Source: Mastigamoeba balamuthi
Taxonomy: Eukaryota; Evosea; Mastigamoebida; Mastigamoebidae
Assembly (NCBI GenBank): GCA_902651635.1
Contig: CACRSC010000036.1
Span: forward strand, 209,798-272,205
DNA: 62,408 nt
Reading direction: 5' to 3'
In this document: one piece after another, positions 20,855 through 31,925 of the stretch
How positions within the stretch are numbered: position 1 is the first letter of the stretch
Layout of the letters: every line of letters begins with the position of its first letter
Notes under the pieces: model-generated
The model's database searches: none
The model's input: only the letters and a program-made list of their open reading frames with translations
What the model was told of the DNA's origin: nothing
Position numbers and translations under genes: made by a program

Positions 20855-22573
20855 TCAGTCAAGCAACCTACGCTCCCCCCCATCCCCTCCAGGCACGTCG
20901 CCGGGGTGGACCGACGTGCAGTCAGCACGCGCCGCAGCCCTCCGCAGGATGAAGAGGATCTCAGTCTCTACGATGAAGAGAGACGCCCGTGCCAGCGCGC
21001 GCCTGAGGTCCTCCGCCGCGGCCCTGGGGGCCAGCAGCTCCACCACCCGAGTCATCCCGCTGCCCACGGCGCACTCGAGGGCTGTCCGCCCGTCCCTGCA
21101 GCGCGCGCTGGCGTCTGCGCCGTGCTCGAGGAGCAGGGCGACGAGGCCGACGGGGTCGTAGCCGACCTGCAGACGCCTGCAGGCGTGCACGAGCGGCGGG
21201 GCGCAGCCAGACCCGTCCGGGCAGTGCCCGAACGAGCCCGAGGCGTCGCAGCTGCGCTCGTTGGCGTCCGCCCCGGCCTCGAGGAGGACGCGGGCCACGT
21301 CCACGCTGCCCGCCCGTGCTGCGAGGCACAGGGGCGTCATCCCCCGGCAGCAGCGACAGAGGGCGAGCGGGCAGCGCTGCTCGGTGTCGGGCTGCGGTCC
21401 ACAGTCGTCGTCGTCGGGGCGCCCGTCGATCCTGTGGGGGTAGGGCGAGGAGACGAGCTGCTCGTCGGCGAGGATGCCGTCGTGGGTCGAAGAGCCACAC
21501 GAGTTGCCCCGGACGTCCTCGGCGTCTAGAGGGCAGCAAGTCTCCGATGCCGCTCTCTCCTCGCGGCCTGAGAGGGCCAACTGGCAGGGCTGACCGGAGG
21601 CGAGCCCTAACAGCGCGAGGGCGTCTACGTCGCTGATGCGCTGACCAGCGGTAACGTCTCCAGGGGCATCGGCGGCGTCATCGCCGTCCACCTCCATTGC
21701 GAACTGCTCGCCCCAGGATCCGACTTGGACGCCGCCGACCTCGGCAGACTCCATCTCGTCGCAGCCCAGCAGGAGCAACGCGAGGGCGTCGTCGTCGGAC
21801 ACGTCGGACACGTCAGACGCGTGGGTTCCGTCGGGCCCGGCTATCATTTCGTATGTGCAGACGGGAAGCCGGCAGGCCTCCTCCGAGGCTTGCACGAGAG
21901 GCATAAGGGGGTCGTCGCAGATGTTGTCGCCGTCGCAGGGGCCATCATTGGGTGGCGTTATCGAGGTCCCCGAGATGTGCTCTGGACCGGGCGCGACGTC
22001 CCTCCAGCTGGCCGCATGGAGGAGTGTCGGCTCGCGCTGCAGAAGCTCACGGACAACTTGGGCGTGGCCCGCCTCGCACGCGGCGTCGATGGGACGGGCG
22101 TCGAAGAAGCACGAGCCGCAGACCGACGTCCTGCCAGCCCGGGCACTCTGCAGCGCCCCGGCATCGAGCAGCGCGCGCACGACGCCGAGGTTGCCGTGCC
22201 AGCACGCGCGGAACAGCAAGTCCATAGGGCTGGCCCCCGTGCAGCTGCCGCCCCGCGGCCAGCCGGCTGCGGGGGCGGGGGCCACCAGCGGGCACACGGC
22301 CAGCAGCTGGCGCACAGCCGGGGCGTTGCCGTCGTCGATGGCGAGCGTCAGCGCGGTGCCGCGGTGGCGGCGCCCTGTCGGTGTCGCCGTCCCCGCCATC
22401 GCCAACAGAGAGGCGGCGCCCACTGAGAGGCCGCGGGCATACGGGCAGCAGGGGGCGTCATTGTTGAGGTCCGACATGTGGGGCTCCGCTCGGCGTGTGT
22501 GTGGTATGGGCTTTGAGTGCGTTATTGTTTTGTGTTCTTTTGGCGGGGTTTCCGTTCGACCGCGAAAGGACAC
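20855..22573 (-). CDS. ankyrin-repeat protein
   Basis: A single uninterrupted frame of up to 572 residues. The start is either the first ATG (22573) or the one before SDLNNDAPCC (22477). Ankyrin repeats lie in two groups. The N-terminal group has TALTLAIDDGNAPAVRQLLAV, DLLFRACWHGNLGVVRALLDAG and IDAACEAGHAQVVRELL. The C-terminal group has TPLCLAARAGSVDVARVLLEAGAD and LVALLLEHGADASARCRDGRTALECAV. Between them is an acidic, Asp/Ser-rich linker containing two related units with DALALLLLG and DALALLGLA. Ankyrin repeats bind other proteins; the partner is unknown. This gene is the intact left-arm copy of an inverted duplication, and its rearranged, CG-depleted counterpart is at about 36485-37260. 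Confidence 0.75.
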   Translation of the reverse strand: MSFRGRTETPPKEHKTITHSKPIPHTRRAEPHMSDLNNDAPCCPYARGLSVGAASLLAMAGTATPTGRRHRGTALTLAIDDGNAPAVRQLLAVCPLVAPAPAAGWPRGGSCTGASPMDLLFRACWHGNLGVVRALLDAGALQSARAGRTSVCGSCFFDARPIDAACEAGHAQVVRELLQREPTLLHAASWRDVAPGPEHISGTSITPPNDGPCDGDNICDDPLMPLVQASEEACRLPVCTYEMIAGPDGTHASDVSDVSDDDALALLLLGCDEMESAEVGGVQVGSWGEQFAMEVDGDDAADAPGDVTAGQRISDVDALALLGLASGQPCQLALSGREERAASETCCPLDAEDVRGNSCGSSTHDGILADEQLVSSPYPHRIDGRPDDDDCGPQPDTEQRCPLALCRCCRGMTPLCLAARAGSVDVARVLLEAGADANERSCDASGSFGHCPDGSGCAPPLVHACRRLQVGYDPVGLVALLLEHGADASARCRDGRTALECAVGSGMTRVVELLAPRAAAEDLRRALARASLFIVETEILFILRRAAARADCTSVHPGDVPGGDGGERRLLD

Positions 22574-23329
22574 ACTGACGTAAATGATATGTCATCAAAG
22601 AAATATCAGAAAAATATCTGGGGTGTGGCGAAATCCTGGACACCCCAGGGTATCCCCCGCCAAGTATGAGGAAATGGCCGGCCCAGTGTCCTGCAGTCCA
22701 CCGCCACCGGGCGTCAACGGACACAATCAATCCCCGCTCTCGCTCCGGAAGAGACAACTGAACACTGGCTGTTGGCTGTGTCGGTTTTCCCGATTGCTGT
22801 TGAGTGACTGATAACCGAGGCTTCCGGGGCTACCGACACCCGCCCCCACAACGGCGTCCCCTGGCGCTGGCAACGGGTCTCTGGTGGCGCCGCACTCGCG
22901 GGGGAGCCAGCTGGACCTCTGAGACTGTGCCTGTGCGGCCTGTAGTTCTTTTTCTATTCCTGAATCGACGGTGGGCCATCAGCTGCAGAGCCATAGCCGC
23001 TCTCAAGAGAAGAGCCTCGGGGTCCTCTGCTGCCGAGGGTTGAACGCTTGCTGCGCCAGGTGGGCATTCCTCGGCGCGTGCAGGGAGGGCAAGGGAGGTG
23101 CGCCCTCGGTGGCGTTGCAACCGAGAGGCTCGCACACACCACACGCCTCCCCCAAGGTATTTTCACGCACAGAGCGGCCCGTCCGTCGGCTTCGCGAACC
23201 CCGCACCGGACGCAGGAGGGAGCCACGGTGCCGGCAGCCATGGCTCTGAGACAGGTCCGCAGGCCCACCCCGCTGGGCAGCGCCGGCCCGCGCACGAGTG
23301 AGCGTCGCACTGACGCACTGCGGATGCAG
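22574..23329. other. divergent spacer between ankyrin and glycosyltransferase genes
   Basis: No gene is supported. Near 22580-22660 there is an AT-rich island with ATATGTCATC, AAATATCAG and AATATCTGGGG words. The rest is GC-rich without recognisable motifs. Confidence 0.35.
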
Positions 23330-23334
23330 CAGGC

Positions 23335-25831
23335 GGAGGTCCTTGCCGCAGGCTGCGAGGCGCCTGGCGCTCGTGGCGCTGCTGGCCGCCTCGGCTGTGC
23401 TCGCGCTGGCCTGCGCCCACGCGCTGGTGCGGGAGCGGCCCCTGGGCGCAGAGAGCGGGAAGCAGCCGCAGGCGCCGCCGTCCCCGAGGCCCGCAGATGC
23501 CCAGCCAGCACAGTCGTCCTCCCCGCCAGTTGCCCTCACCACTCCCAGGCGGAGCGGAGGAGGAGAGCGCAGAGCTGGGAGAGCACGGGGGCCCCCGGGG
23601 AGCCCCGCTCCGCTGCCCCCCGCAGCGCGTTCTCCACCAGCAGGCGCGTGGCCGGGTAGGCCGCGCGGGCGTCGCGGAGGGCGCGGAGGCCGTCGGCGTC
23701 GGCGGCGGGGTAGTCGCAGCTCAGCTGCGCGTACGCCCCCTGCGCCAGCGCCTCCCTCCCGGCAGCCCGCAGCAGCCACAGCAGCCACAGCGACCCCCGG
23801 CTGGCGGGTACACGCTCCCCCAGCCCTGCAGCCCTGCAGCCCTCACCCCAGCAGCAGCGGGCAGCAGGGGCAGCCGGCGGGAGAGGCCTACGGTTTTTCC
23901 TGGTGCTGGCGGACAGCAGCGTGCGGCTGGGGCTGGGGCTGCACAGCGCCCTGCGCTCCGCGGGGTCCGCCAGGCCCGTCGTCGTGCTGGCAGGGCCCGC
24001 CGTCAGCGCGGGGGCTGCGGGGGGGATGGCCCTGGCCGGCATGTCGGTCAGGAGGATCCCGCAGCCCGCGTCCCGCTGGCCCGCGTCGGCTTCGTGGACC
24101 TCGAGACCGTCCTGCGGGCAACCCCGACGACCTCTTCGATCGCCCAGAGCCGTGAGGCGCATTCCTCCTGGGGCTGCCTGACGCCTGTGCCAAGGTTCGT
24201 CGCCGGGGGCCAGGAGGGCCAGGGGTGCTTGGCGTCGGGCCCGAGGACCCTGGACAGCGGCCTCATGTCCATGCGGTTCGACAACGAGACATACGAGGGG
24301 CTGCTGAGCTGCCTGGAGCACGGCGGGGTGGTCTCCAGTGTGCAGGAGCTTGTCCACAAGTACTGGGCGGACCGCCTCGGCAGCGTCCCGCTGCTGCCCT
24401 CGAGCTACAGCACCTCGTACACGCGGTTCTCCGACTGGAACAAGTGCAACGTCGTCGACCAGTCCTACAGAGTTAGTCGTGCGACCAAAGCTCCAGGCGG
24501 GCTCACAGCGGGTGGCCGCACAGGGCGCCAAGGTGATCCGTCTGGGAGAAGCTGTTGTGGACTGGGAGGAGGTGGCCTGGCTGGGGGCCAAGGCAACAGG
24601 GGTGAGGTACTGGGCTACGCCGTTCATGCAGCTGTTCAAGGACCAGAACGACGTCGCCGCTCGGCGCATGCTCGAGCTGATATTCGGGAGCGGCGTCTAC
24701 GACGAGGTCGTCCGCTTCGTCAGCCGTCTCTACCTCGGAGGCCTGCTGGGAGCCAATCCCCATAAGACAAGCAACCAGAACACCAAAGCCAAGGCCTCCA
24801 ACAGGCCACTGCCCGACACCAGCCTCGCTGAGTGGGCAGGCGTCAGGTACGACTTCAGGGAGGCCTACGTCTTTCTCGTCCTCTCCAACCCCAACGTGCG
24901 CATGGCACTGGGGCTCCAGGCTGCACTGCGATCAGTGGGATCCACGCGGCCAGTGATCGTTCTCGCGGGCTCCCGGCTGGGGCAAGCAGCTCTGGGGGCG
25001 CTGGCCCTCAGTGGCATGGCGATCAGGAGGATACCGCCCTCTCCGCGTCACCCAAACTACAAACCCCCTGCAAGGCGGTGGATCGACCTGCTGAGCAAGC
25101 TCGAGGTTTTCCGCGTCCCTGTGGAGCGAGTGGTGTACCTGGACCTCGACATTGTTCTCCGCGGCAACCCCGACGAGCTCTTCAGCATCAGCGAGCCGTG
25201 CGAAATGCCCAACAGGAGAGATCCCTCCCGCTCCGCTCAGCGCGGTCCCTGCAGGTTTGTGGCGAGCCAGGACGACTGGGGCTGCAGGGTCGAGGCTCCA
25301 GGCAAGGTCAACAGCGGCGTGATGTTCGTCCGGTTCAACAACGCCACCTTCTCCCGGATGAGGCACGCAATCGCAGGAGAGATCATCAGGAACGGAGACC
25401 AGGAGCTCATCGAGAAGTACTGGGTGAAGCAGCTCGGCCGAGTCACCACGCTCCCCGACAGCTACAGCACTTTCCACACCCGGTTCTCTGACTGGGAGCA
25501 GTGCCAGTCCATCGACCAGTCGTTCAGGGTACAGTGCGCTCTTTCCAAGCCCCATTTCCGCGTTTGACTGAGAGGATGCGCGACCCAGAACGCCACGATC
25601 ATCCACCTCGCTGCAGCCGGAGTCAAATGGGAGCATGTGGCCCGCGACGGCGAGAGAACGGCGGAGCTGGCCGAGTGGGAGAAGCCCTTCATGGAGATGT
25701 TCAAGCGCCAGAACGACCTGGCAGGGCTGCGGATGCTCGAGCTCGCCAGCCGCAAGGCCATCGATCCGGGCGTGGCCGAGCTCATCCACAGGCTCTACAA
25801 CAACCCGAAAGCCCCCAACTCTTCCCTCTGA
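23335..25831 (+). pseudogene. left copy of two-domain glycosyltransferase, N-terminal half broken
   Basis: Compared with the intact right copy (34296-31926), this copy lacks the ATG before the membrane anchor ARRLALVALLAASAVLALACAHALV. It has a frame change near 23892 (GGTTTTTCCTGG for GTCTTCCTGG) and has lost about 70 bases near 24060 upstream of the first DxD-like strand. An unrelated stretch lies in the linker at about 23530-23800. The later exons are intact: 24199-24475, then the long exon from about 24528 with YLDLDIVLRGNPDELF and the final exon ending at TGA 25831. Either the whole copy is a pseudogene kept similar by conversion, or a shorter one-domain enzyme is still made. Confidence 0.65.
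23536..23800 (-). other. open fragment inserted in the left copy's linker
   Basis: The right arm has no counterpart of this stretch. Read on the minus strand it gives a plausible C-terminal peptide (REALAQGAYAQLSCDYPA, DADGLRALRDARAAYP, then a stop after SAWEW). It could be a piece of another gene carried in by rearrangement. I do not recognise it. Confidence 0.3.
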
Positions 25832-28520
25832 ATAGTCATACCCCTCATCATCCGATCACAGGATGTTTGATCACCCATCCTCTTCAATCAAGGCATCTCC
25901 ACAGATTCCCAAACCTTTATGAGATGTGCTCAGTAAATTCTGAGGGAGGCCAGTCCATGGGCGAATAAAAATGACGTATTTCAGTGGAGTTGAAATCCAA
26001 GGGTAGTGGTGTCTGTCAGAACTGTGTGTTACAGAGCAAAGAAAGTAGGCATGAGATTTCCCAAAACAATAGTTACACCATTCCTTTCAGATAGCCAGTG
26101 CAAAGATTCTCTCAGGAAAACCAAGAACAAAACTGAAACTCAATTAACATTTCATATTGGTAGATGGTTCAGAACGGTATGTCAACTAAACATTGAAAGG
26201 GTTATTGCCTTCAAGATCAAGCACACAGGAAAGCTTACTGTTTGAGGTTACTTTCTGAATAGCTTTTATTGAAAATAAAAACTTGAAAAAGAAAAACCTT
26301 GTACTCTTCTTTGGCCAGCACAGGAAGTCTGAGGTCATTCATGGTCTTGGGTGCTTTTAGGGCTTTATCTTATTCTACTCAATGAAATTAACAGAGACTG
26401 ATGTGGTGCTTTCTTGGTCAGACTCAAGAATTACGCTGTTGTGGTAACAGAACAGTAGTACTTTTACTGGGTGGTAGCAATGGTACTGCTTTCATAGAAG
26501 CTGAAGCTGGAACTTATTTGCTCAGTGAGTTGCTTTCAGGGTCTTTGCCATTAGGTATTTCTTTTTCTCTGACTGAAGTGACATGAAATTAAGAACAGCA
26601 TATAGTAAAGGGTAATCAAGAAACAGAGGTTAGTTCTTAAGCTGAAATACTGTTTGGATGTTGCATGTGCATGTTGTGGGGGGAAAGTGCCCAAGGATTT
26701 CGATGAACCCTTCCTTTTAGGTTCTTCTGTATCCATTGAAATAAACTATCTTTCCTTTAAGTGCTACTTGGCAAACATTGTAGCAAGAGATTAGTGTAAG
26801 AAAAGTCAAATTAAGAAACTGTCAGGAGACTTGTATGAAAGTAGTCTACAGAATATGTGGAGGTCCCATGCAGAAGGACTGGAGAAGAGAAGATAAGAGA
26901 AGTGCCCAGAAACTCAGGAAGAAGCATATTAATGTAATAACTTATATCATCTTGCATTCATTTTATCATGATATCAGATCCATATATTATCTGATTATAA
27001 TATGATAATATGAATTTTCATTCATAAGCTCCCAAAATGGCTCTCTTAGAGAAAGAGGTGAAAGCTGTTCGTTTTGCAGTCATATAAGAAGGGCTGTAAT
27101 TAAGGTGTCAAGCACATGATGTAGTATGTAAGCTTCTCTATCTCAGTAGCTTTGGCTTGGACCAAGAACAATGAAGTTAGGCATGCTGTGAACAAGCCAA
27201 GGCCTGGTGCCACATGTTATACTGCTTCAATGGAAGATACAAAATCGATCAAGCCTCAAAGGAGCATATAGGCTTAAGAAACTTACACTGATATCTTTGC
27301 ATGCAGTATATAGCACTGCGTTAGCCTTCACTAGGGCAGGTCAAAGAGGATACTCTTGATTAAGTGGCAGAAAGATCACATTCTCTTGGCTGAGAATAAC
27401 AAAATCGGAACTGGTTCATGTGCTCTTCACTGTTATAGCCATGTTCGAGCTTAACACGCCCTTTGTGGTCATTTAGCAGAGCAAGAAACACCCCTATAGA
27501 GTCACAGTAGCATAAAGTCAGCCCAGAACTGACCTGCTACATTAATCATACAGCTAAGAATGATCATATATAGAAATGTTATTTCAAGAATAGTATTCAG
27601 ACCCCTTTACTGTTCTAATTCTAAGAGAACATATGTAATATTCAGTAAAGACTGACTACCCACTGTTTTATGTAGAGGAGCTCTATGGAAAGAAAAAGAA
27701 GGACTGGCATCTGCAAAAAATAATGATCTGAAGCAAATAAGCAGTTTTCAGATGCCTGAAGAGGTTAAGAATTATGATATTGTACCATCCTGGCCAGCAT
27801 GCAGCTGGGCCTGAACCCATTGAAATCCTTTGAGGGATCTCAAGGTCTGTAACAGAAAAGTCAGCCCAGACCTGTTTTACAGCTATATGCTTACCTGTAT
27901 CAAGAGTGGAAAAAGCTATGAATCAGAGATGCAGTTACACTAAAAATTTCATAAAGCATTGCTGCCTGGCTCTGGTCAAAGAAGCAGAAGGAAATTCATC
28001 TGCTACTGATGCCAGGACTTTCCTTTCCCTTCTCAAAACAATTAGCAATTCCTAAAAGAACTTTGGTATCTACAATTGTAGGTACCCAGAACTTTTGGTC
28101 AGAACTGTCAAGATGCATATGATATTTAGTATGAAAGAAGAAAGAAGCAGAAGAAAGAAAGAAAGAGAAACACAGAATAGAATAAAGAATAAATAGTAAA
28201 AGAAGAGTTTTAAAAGTGCAAAAAGCAAAGAACAAAAAGAAGGTATGTAATTTGATGAATTGAAAGAAAAGCCTATCTCTCACTGGAAGTAGGAGTAATA
28301 ACAATTAGAGATAAATATAAGTGATAGAAAAAGAAGAGAAAATATATGAATACATCATAAACTATTTTCTTCATACAACTTATGAAAAGACCAAGCACAA
28401 TTGATAGAATGAACAAGTCATAAAGATATCAGTAAATTGATTAATTCAGAATACAATGTTTTTCTGTTATTCTTCCAAATCAATCATGATTGTAGAACAC
28501 CAAAATTAGATCTGTTTTTA
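25832..28520. other. AT-rich, CG-depleted gene-free block
   Basis: About 2.7 kb where composition changes abruptly from the GC-rich arm. CG dinucleotides become very rare (whole 60-base lines have none) while TG and CA are common. No open frame longer than about 100 codons has coding character. There is a purine-rich stretch at about 28130-28290. The block continues without a break into the 3' exons of the ERMP1-like gene. Confidence 0.7.
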
Positions 28521-31413
28521 TTAATTGAGTTTGATTTGAGAAGTTAGTAGAAAGGGCATTGGAATATCATATTTACCCCACTCTACTACCCAGTTTGGAA
28601 TTCGAATCTGAGCATTGTGTAGTTCATCAGTAATCAGAGATGATTCAGCTCTCATAAGAAGAGACTGAGATATATCCTTTTGCCTTATTGAAAATTGAAT
28701 TTCATAGTCTAATACGTTGGAATTATATCCACGAATAATCTACAAATTGTTAACTATCATAAATGTAACATAAACTTACAGAGAGTATTGTATCATGTCC
28801 ATTTAAAACTGAAACTCCTTGAAGTGAGATATTCCACCATTGAAATGGAATGTAGATCACAATTAACTCTGTACTTAAGCTAGGCTTGATTCTGATAGTA
28901 ATGATTACAGCTTCATCAGATGTATTTCTCTTTGTCACATTTACCTGTGGAACACTTGCATTTACTGGTACTGAAGCTGATATGCAGAGGCCTTTTCTTT
29001 TCACAAATTCAACAGAGAATGCAGAACATTCTTCAACTGGTATCTTTGCCTTGATCAGATCTCTTTTTAATGAGGTAATTTGATTTGAATGTGGATATAT
29101 CATTGAAATCTGAGAAAGGTTAATGAGTAATTGAAATCAGTTTTTTCTCATACTGTAGCACTAGATGCTGTAGAATCTACTGAATGAAATATTCCCAGTC
29201 GTGTGGGATATTCATCAGTAAATGGAGGAAGAGCAATCATAGCTACAACAAGGCATAGAGACAGAGACAGACCCATAAGAAGAACAATGACTATAAGATC
29301 TGATCTGGATGATATTTGCCAAACAGAGCCTTTTGATATTGTGCATTTCTGAGTTGTAAATACAAGTAGAAGTGGCAACCAATGACAGCAGAGAAATGCT
29401 CCTATTACTGTTGCAATTCCAATTGGAAAGGTCATTGAGCTTCTTCCCAGAGTTGGAGCAAATGCAGATATTACTGTTACAAATGTTGAGCTGCCCCAGA
29501 GATATGATGGCAAAACAGTCAGAATCACTGGAATAATAACTGAACTCCATATTGCAATATACTTCTTTCTCTTTTGAATATGCATAATATTGTCTGCTAT
29601 CATTACAATGATGGCAATTGTTCCAAATATCATATTCCACAGAAGGTTTACTGAATGACCCAATGGAATTGAGGCAAGAATGATGAAGACAATTGCATCA
29701 AATCCAATAACACCATAATATATCAGTTGTGGAAGTGATATCATACTGTCATGCACACTTGCAACTAGCATAGGTGAGCTCAGAGCCCTATTCATCAATG
29801 GAAGTACAACTACCATTCCAAGAAGAGACCAAATGAGGATACAGTAGATGAAGAGGTCCAGGTTTGCATAGAAGGACATTGCATTGACTGATGATGATAT
29901 GGCTGCCATCAATACTGACACTGCAATTGATAGTGCAAAGGCCAGAGCTGTAAAAGCTGTTGAGGCAGCAATTACAATGAGGCCAGACCGAGCCCTCTTT
30001 AATACGGAGGTTTGAGGACCGCAACTCTCAGATGCACCAGGGTTGCTCTTCACTCCACTCCAGCTCTGTGCAAGCAACAATAGCTTGTCTGATGACACTT
30101 GCAGAACGAAGAGACAGGAGAGAAACAGAAGAACACTGGCCCAGACGATCCACAGGCCCCAGAGAGGTAGAATCTGAACAGCAGTCCCGACAGTAGTAAT
30201 GGACCCTGACTTAGATTTGGGCGGGCCCTGCGCGAGGTCCTTGCTGTCTGCCATCCGCCCGACCAGGTTGCTGGGAGTTCACACGTAGATCAGTGCAATG
30301 CCGGGGCAGGGGGGGATGCGCACAAGAGGTTCTCGCCCGAGAGCTGTATGGCCTTCTGGTCGACCCTGCCGAGGTTGTCAAGCGGCGTGTGGTACCACCA
30401 GCCGCCGAGAAAGAACGCCAGGTCGGCTCCCTGCAGCCCGTACTTGCTGTAGACCGCGTAGTGCGTTCCCGATGGGACGATTCCGTGGCCGAACAGGTCG
30501 TTGGTCAGCGGGAACGCCACGGGGTGCGGCACCCCAGCGAACTGCTCCGCCACCCACTGTCCCGTGTACTGCAGCAGCGGCTGCACCGACGCCTGAGCGC
30601 CGCCCGACTCGAGGTTGACGAAGGCGCGGACTGACGTGCGCCAGGGGTGCTGCTGCATGAAGCTCTCCGCGCCCTGGTAGGCCATCTCCTCGCACCCGAA
30701 CACGAAGATGACCGCGTGGGCGTACGGGTACCGCCCCATGTCCACGATCGACCGTATCGTCTGGACCGCCATCGCCACCGAGACCCCGTCGTCCGAGACG
30801 CCCGGAGAGAACCACACGGTGTCTGCGGGGGTCAGAGGAGGCCTTCCAGTGAGTCTAGAAGGCTGAAGAGAGAGAGCCGAGTGGTCTCCTCACCGACGTG
30901 GGCGTCGACGAGCACCGCGTGGGCCTTGCAGGCGTCGCTGCCGTCGCTGAGGCGCACCGTGAGCAGCGGCATGTGGTCGGACCACGTCAGCTGCTGGTCG
31001 ATCCTGCTGGCGACGTCGTGGAACGTCTTCAGGACCTCGACGGCGACGCCCGTGCCGTTGCTGCTGCCCGCGTACTCGCCGACGATGCGGGCGACCTTGT
31101 CGATGGCCTCGAGCGCCCCGCCCTGCGTGCACAGCCGCCCCGTCGACGTCGACGAGTTGGCCAGCACACGCAGCGTCTCCAGGGCCCGCGAGGAGTCGAA
31201 GTGCTCGTGCGTCGGGGTGAAGGACGAGAGCGACCCGCGTGTGGCGAGGGCGATGGCCGTCGACGAGAGGGTGATGGCGGCGACTGCGGACCACCACAGC
31301 GCTGCGTGCACGACTGCCCTCCGCGTCCGCGACCTCGGCGACTGTGCGTCGGGCCTGGGCTGCGGCGTGTTGGGGCCGGAGGATGCCTCCGTGTCCTTGT
31401 TCTCAGTGCACAT
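28521..31413 (-). CDS. ERMP1: ERMP1-like M28 metallopeptidase of the ER
   Basis: Five exons join in frame: 31413-30894, 30822-30324, 30243-29154, 29109-28780 and 28739-28521 (TAA), giving 885 residues, close to human ERMP1 (904). A signal anchor (ALWWSAVAAITLSSTAIALA) precedes the M28 domain. All zinc and catalytic residues are visible: VDAHVD (His), PGVSDDG (Asp), FGCEEMAYQG (Glu-Glu), NLESGG (acidic), and HTPLDN (His). Exon 3 encodes about nine hydrophobic membrane segments, and exons 4-5 a lumenal beta-rich tail. The family acts in the ER membrane. Exons 1-2 are GC-rich. From about 30.1 kb leftwards exons 3-5 and their introns are AT-rich and CG-poor, yet the frame is fully open, so the gene is still under selection. 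The last exon is short and easy to overlook. Confidence 0.85.
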
Positions 31414-31925
31414 TTGGTGCCTGCTGTGTGCTGTGGATGTTCCGTAGAGTCCTGGACTGTGCTGTGCTGCACAGTCTTTTTGTTATTTTTGTTGCATAAA
31501 TCGCACATAAATGGGCTAGTTCGACTGATTTTTGTACGAAAACGGAACCACGTCGTCCTTTTCCCCTGATAGTGTCCGTGGACTGTCCTACCTCAGACTC
31601 CACACTCACATCTAATAGATACAATTCCACTATCGCACATCTCATGAAGGTTCACGAACATGGGGGTATGCGTCTTGTATAGCGGATTTCTGATCGTACT
31701 TCCTTCAGTGCTCTGCTTCGTTTTGGTGATCTCTTGCATCATCATTCTCTGTTCAACATCTTCTAACAGGAACAGACAAATCACAGAAATATTTAAACCA
31801 CAATTATCAACCAGGGCAGAACACAAATGGGCTCTCTGATTTTGTTTCATTGCTGAGGAAGGCCTACTAGAACGTACATCATGTACGACGGCTGTCAGAG
31901 GGTGCACGAGCACAAGGGGGTGTGA
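31414..31925. other. spacer between ERMP1-like and glycosyltransferase genes
   Basis: About 510 bases, intermediate in composition. It holds the 5' side of the ERMP1-like gene and the 3' side of the right glycosyltransferase copy. No gene, RNA or repeat is recognised. Confidence 0.35.

Larger units (their letters stand above)
20855..25831 (+). repeat. left arm of large inverted duplication
   Basis: This arm holds the ankyrin gene (minus) followed by a two-domain glycosyltransferase copy (plus). The right arm (31926-37260) holds the same two genes in reverse order and on opposite strands. The inner edge is sharp: both arms match up to the glycosyltransferase stop codon (TGA, 25831 here) and diverge in the next bases. 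Similarity is very high over the C-terminal glycosyltransferase exon and lower further out. Confidence 0.8.

Noticed and set aside
19062-21161. 699-codon open frame on the plus strand
   Set aside because: It runs through the RING-CH gene in another frame and into the antisense of the ankyrin gene, and has no domain of its own.
28120-28340. purine-rich stretch as a poly(A)-type retro-insert tail
   Set aside because: No flanking duplication or adjacent element could be found; it looks like simple AT-rich, purine-biased sequence.
25832-30250. AT-rich block as contamination or a misassembled foreign piece
   Set aside because: The block passes without a break through in-frame exons of the ERMP1-like gene whose first exons are in typical GC-rich DNA. 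A decayed copy of a local gene and a LINE related to one elsewhere in the window sit in the companion block.
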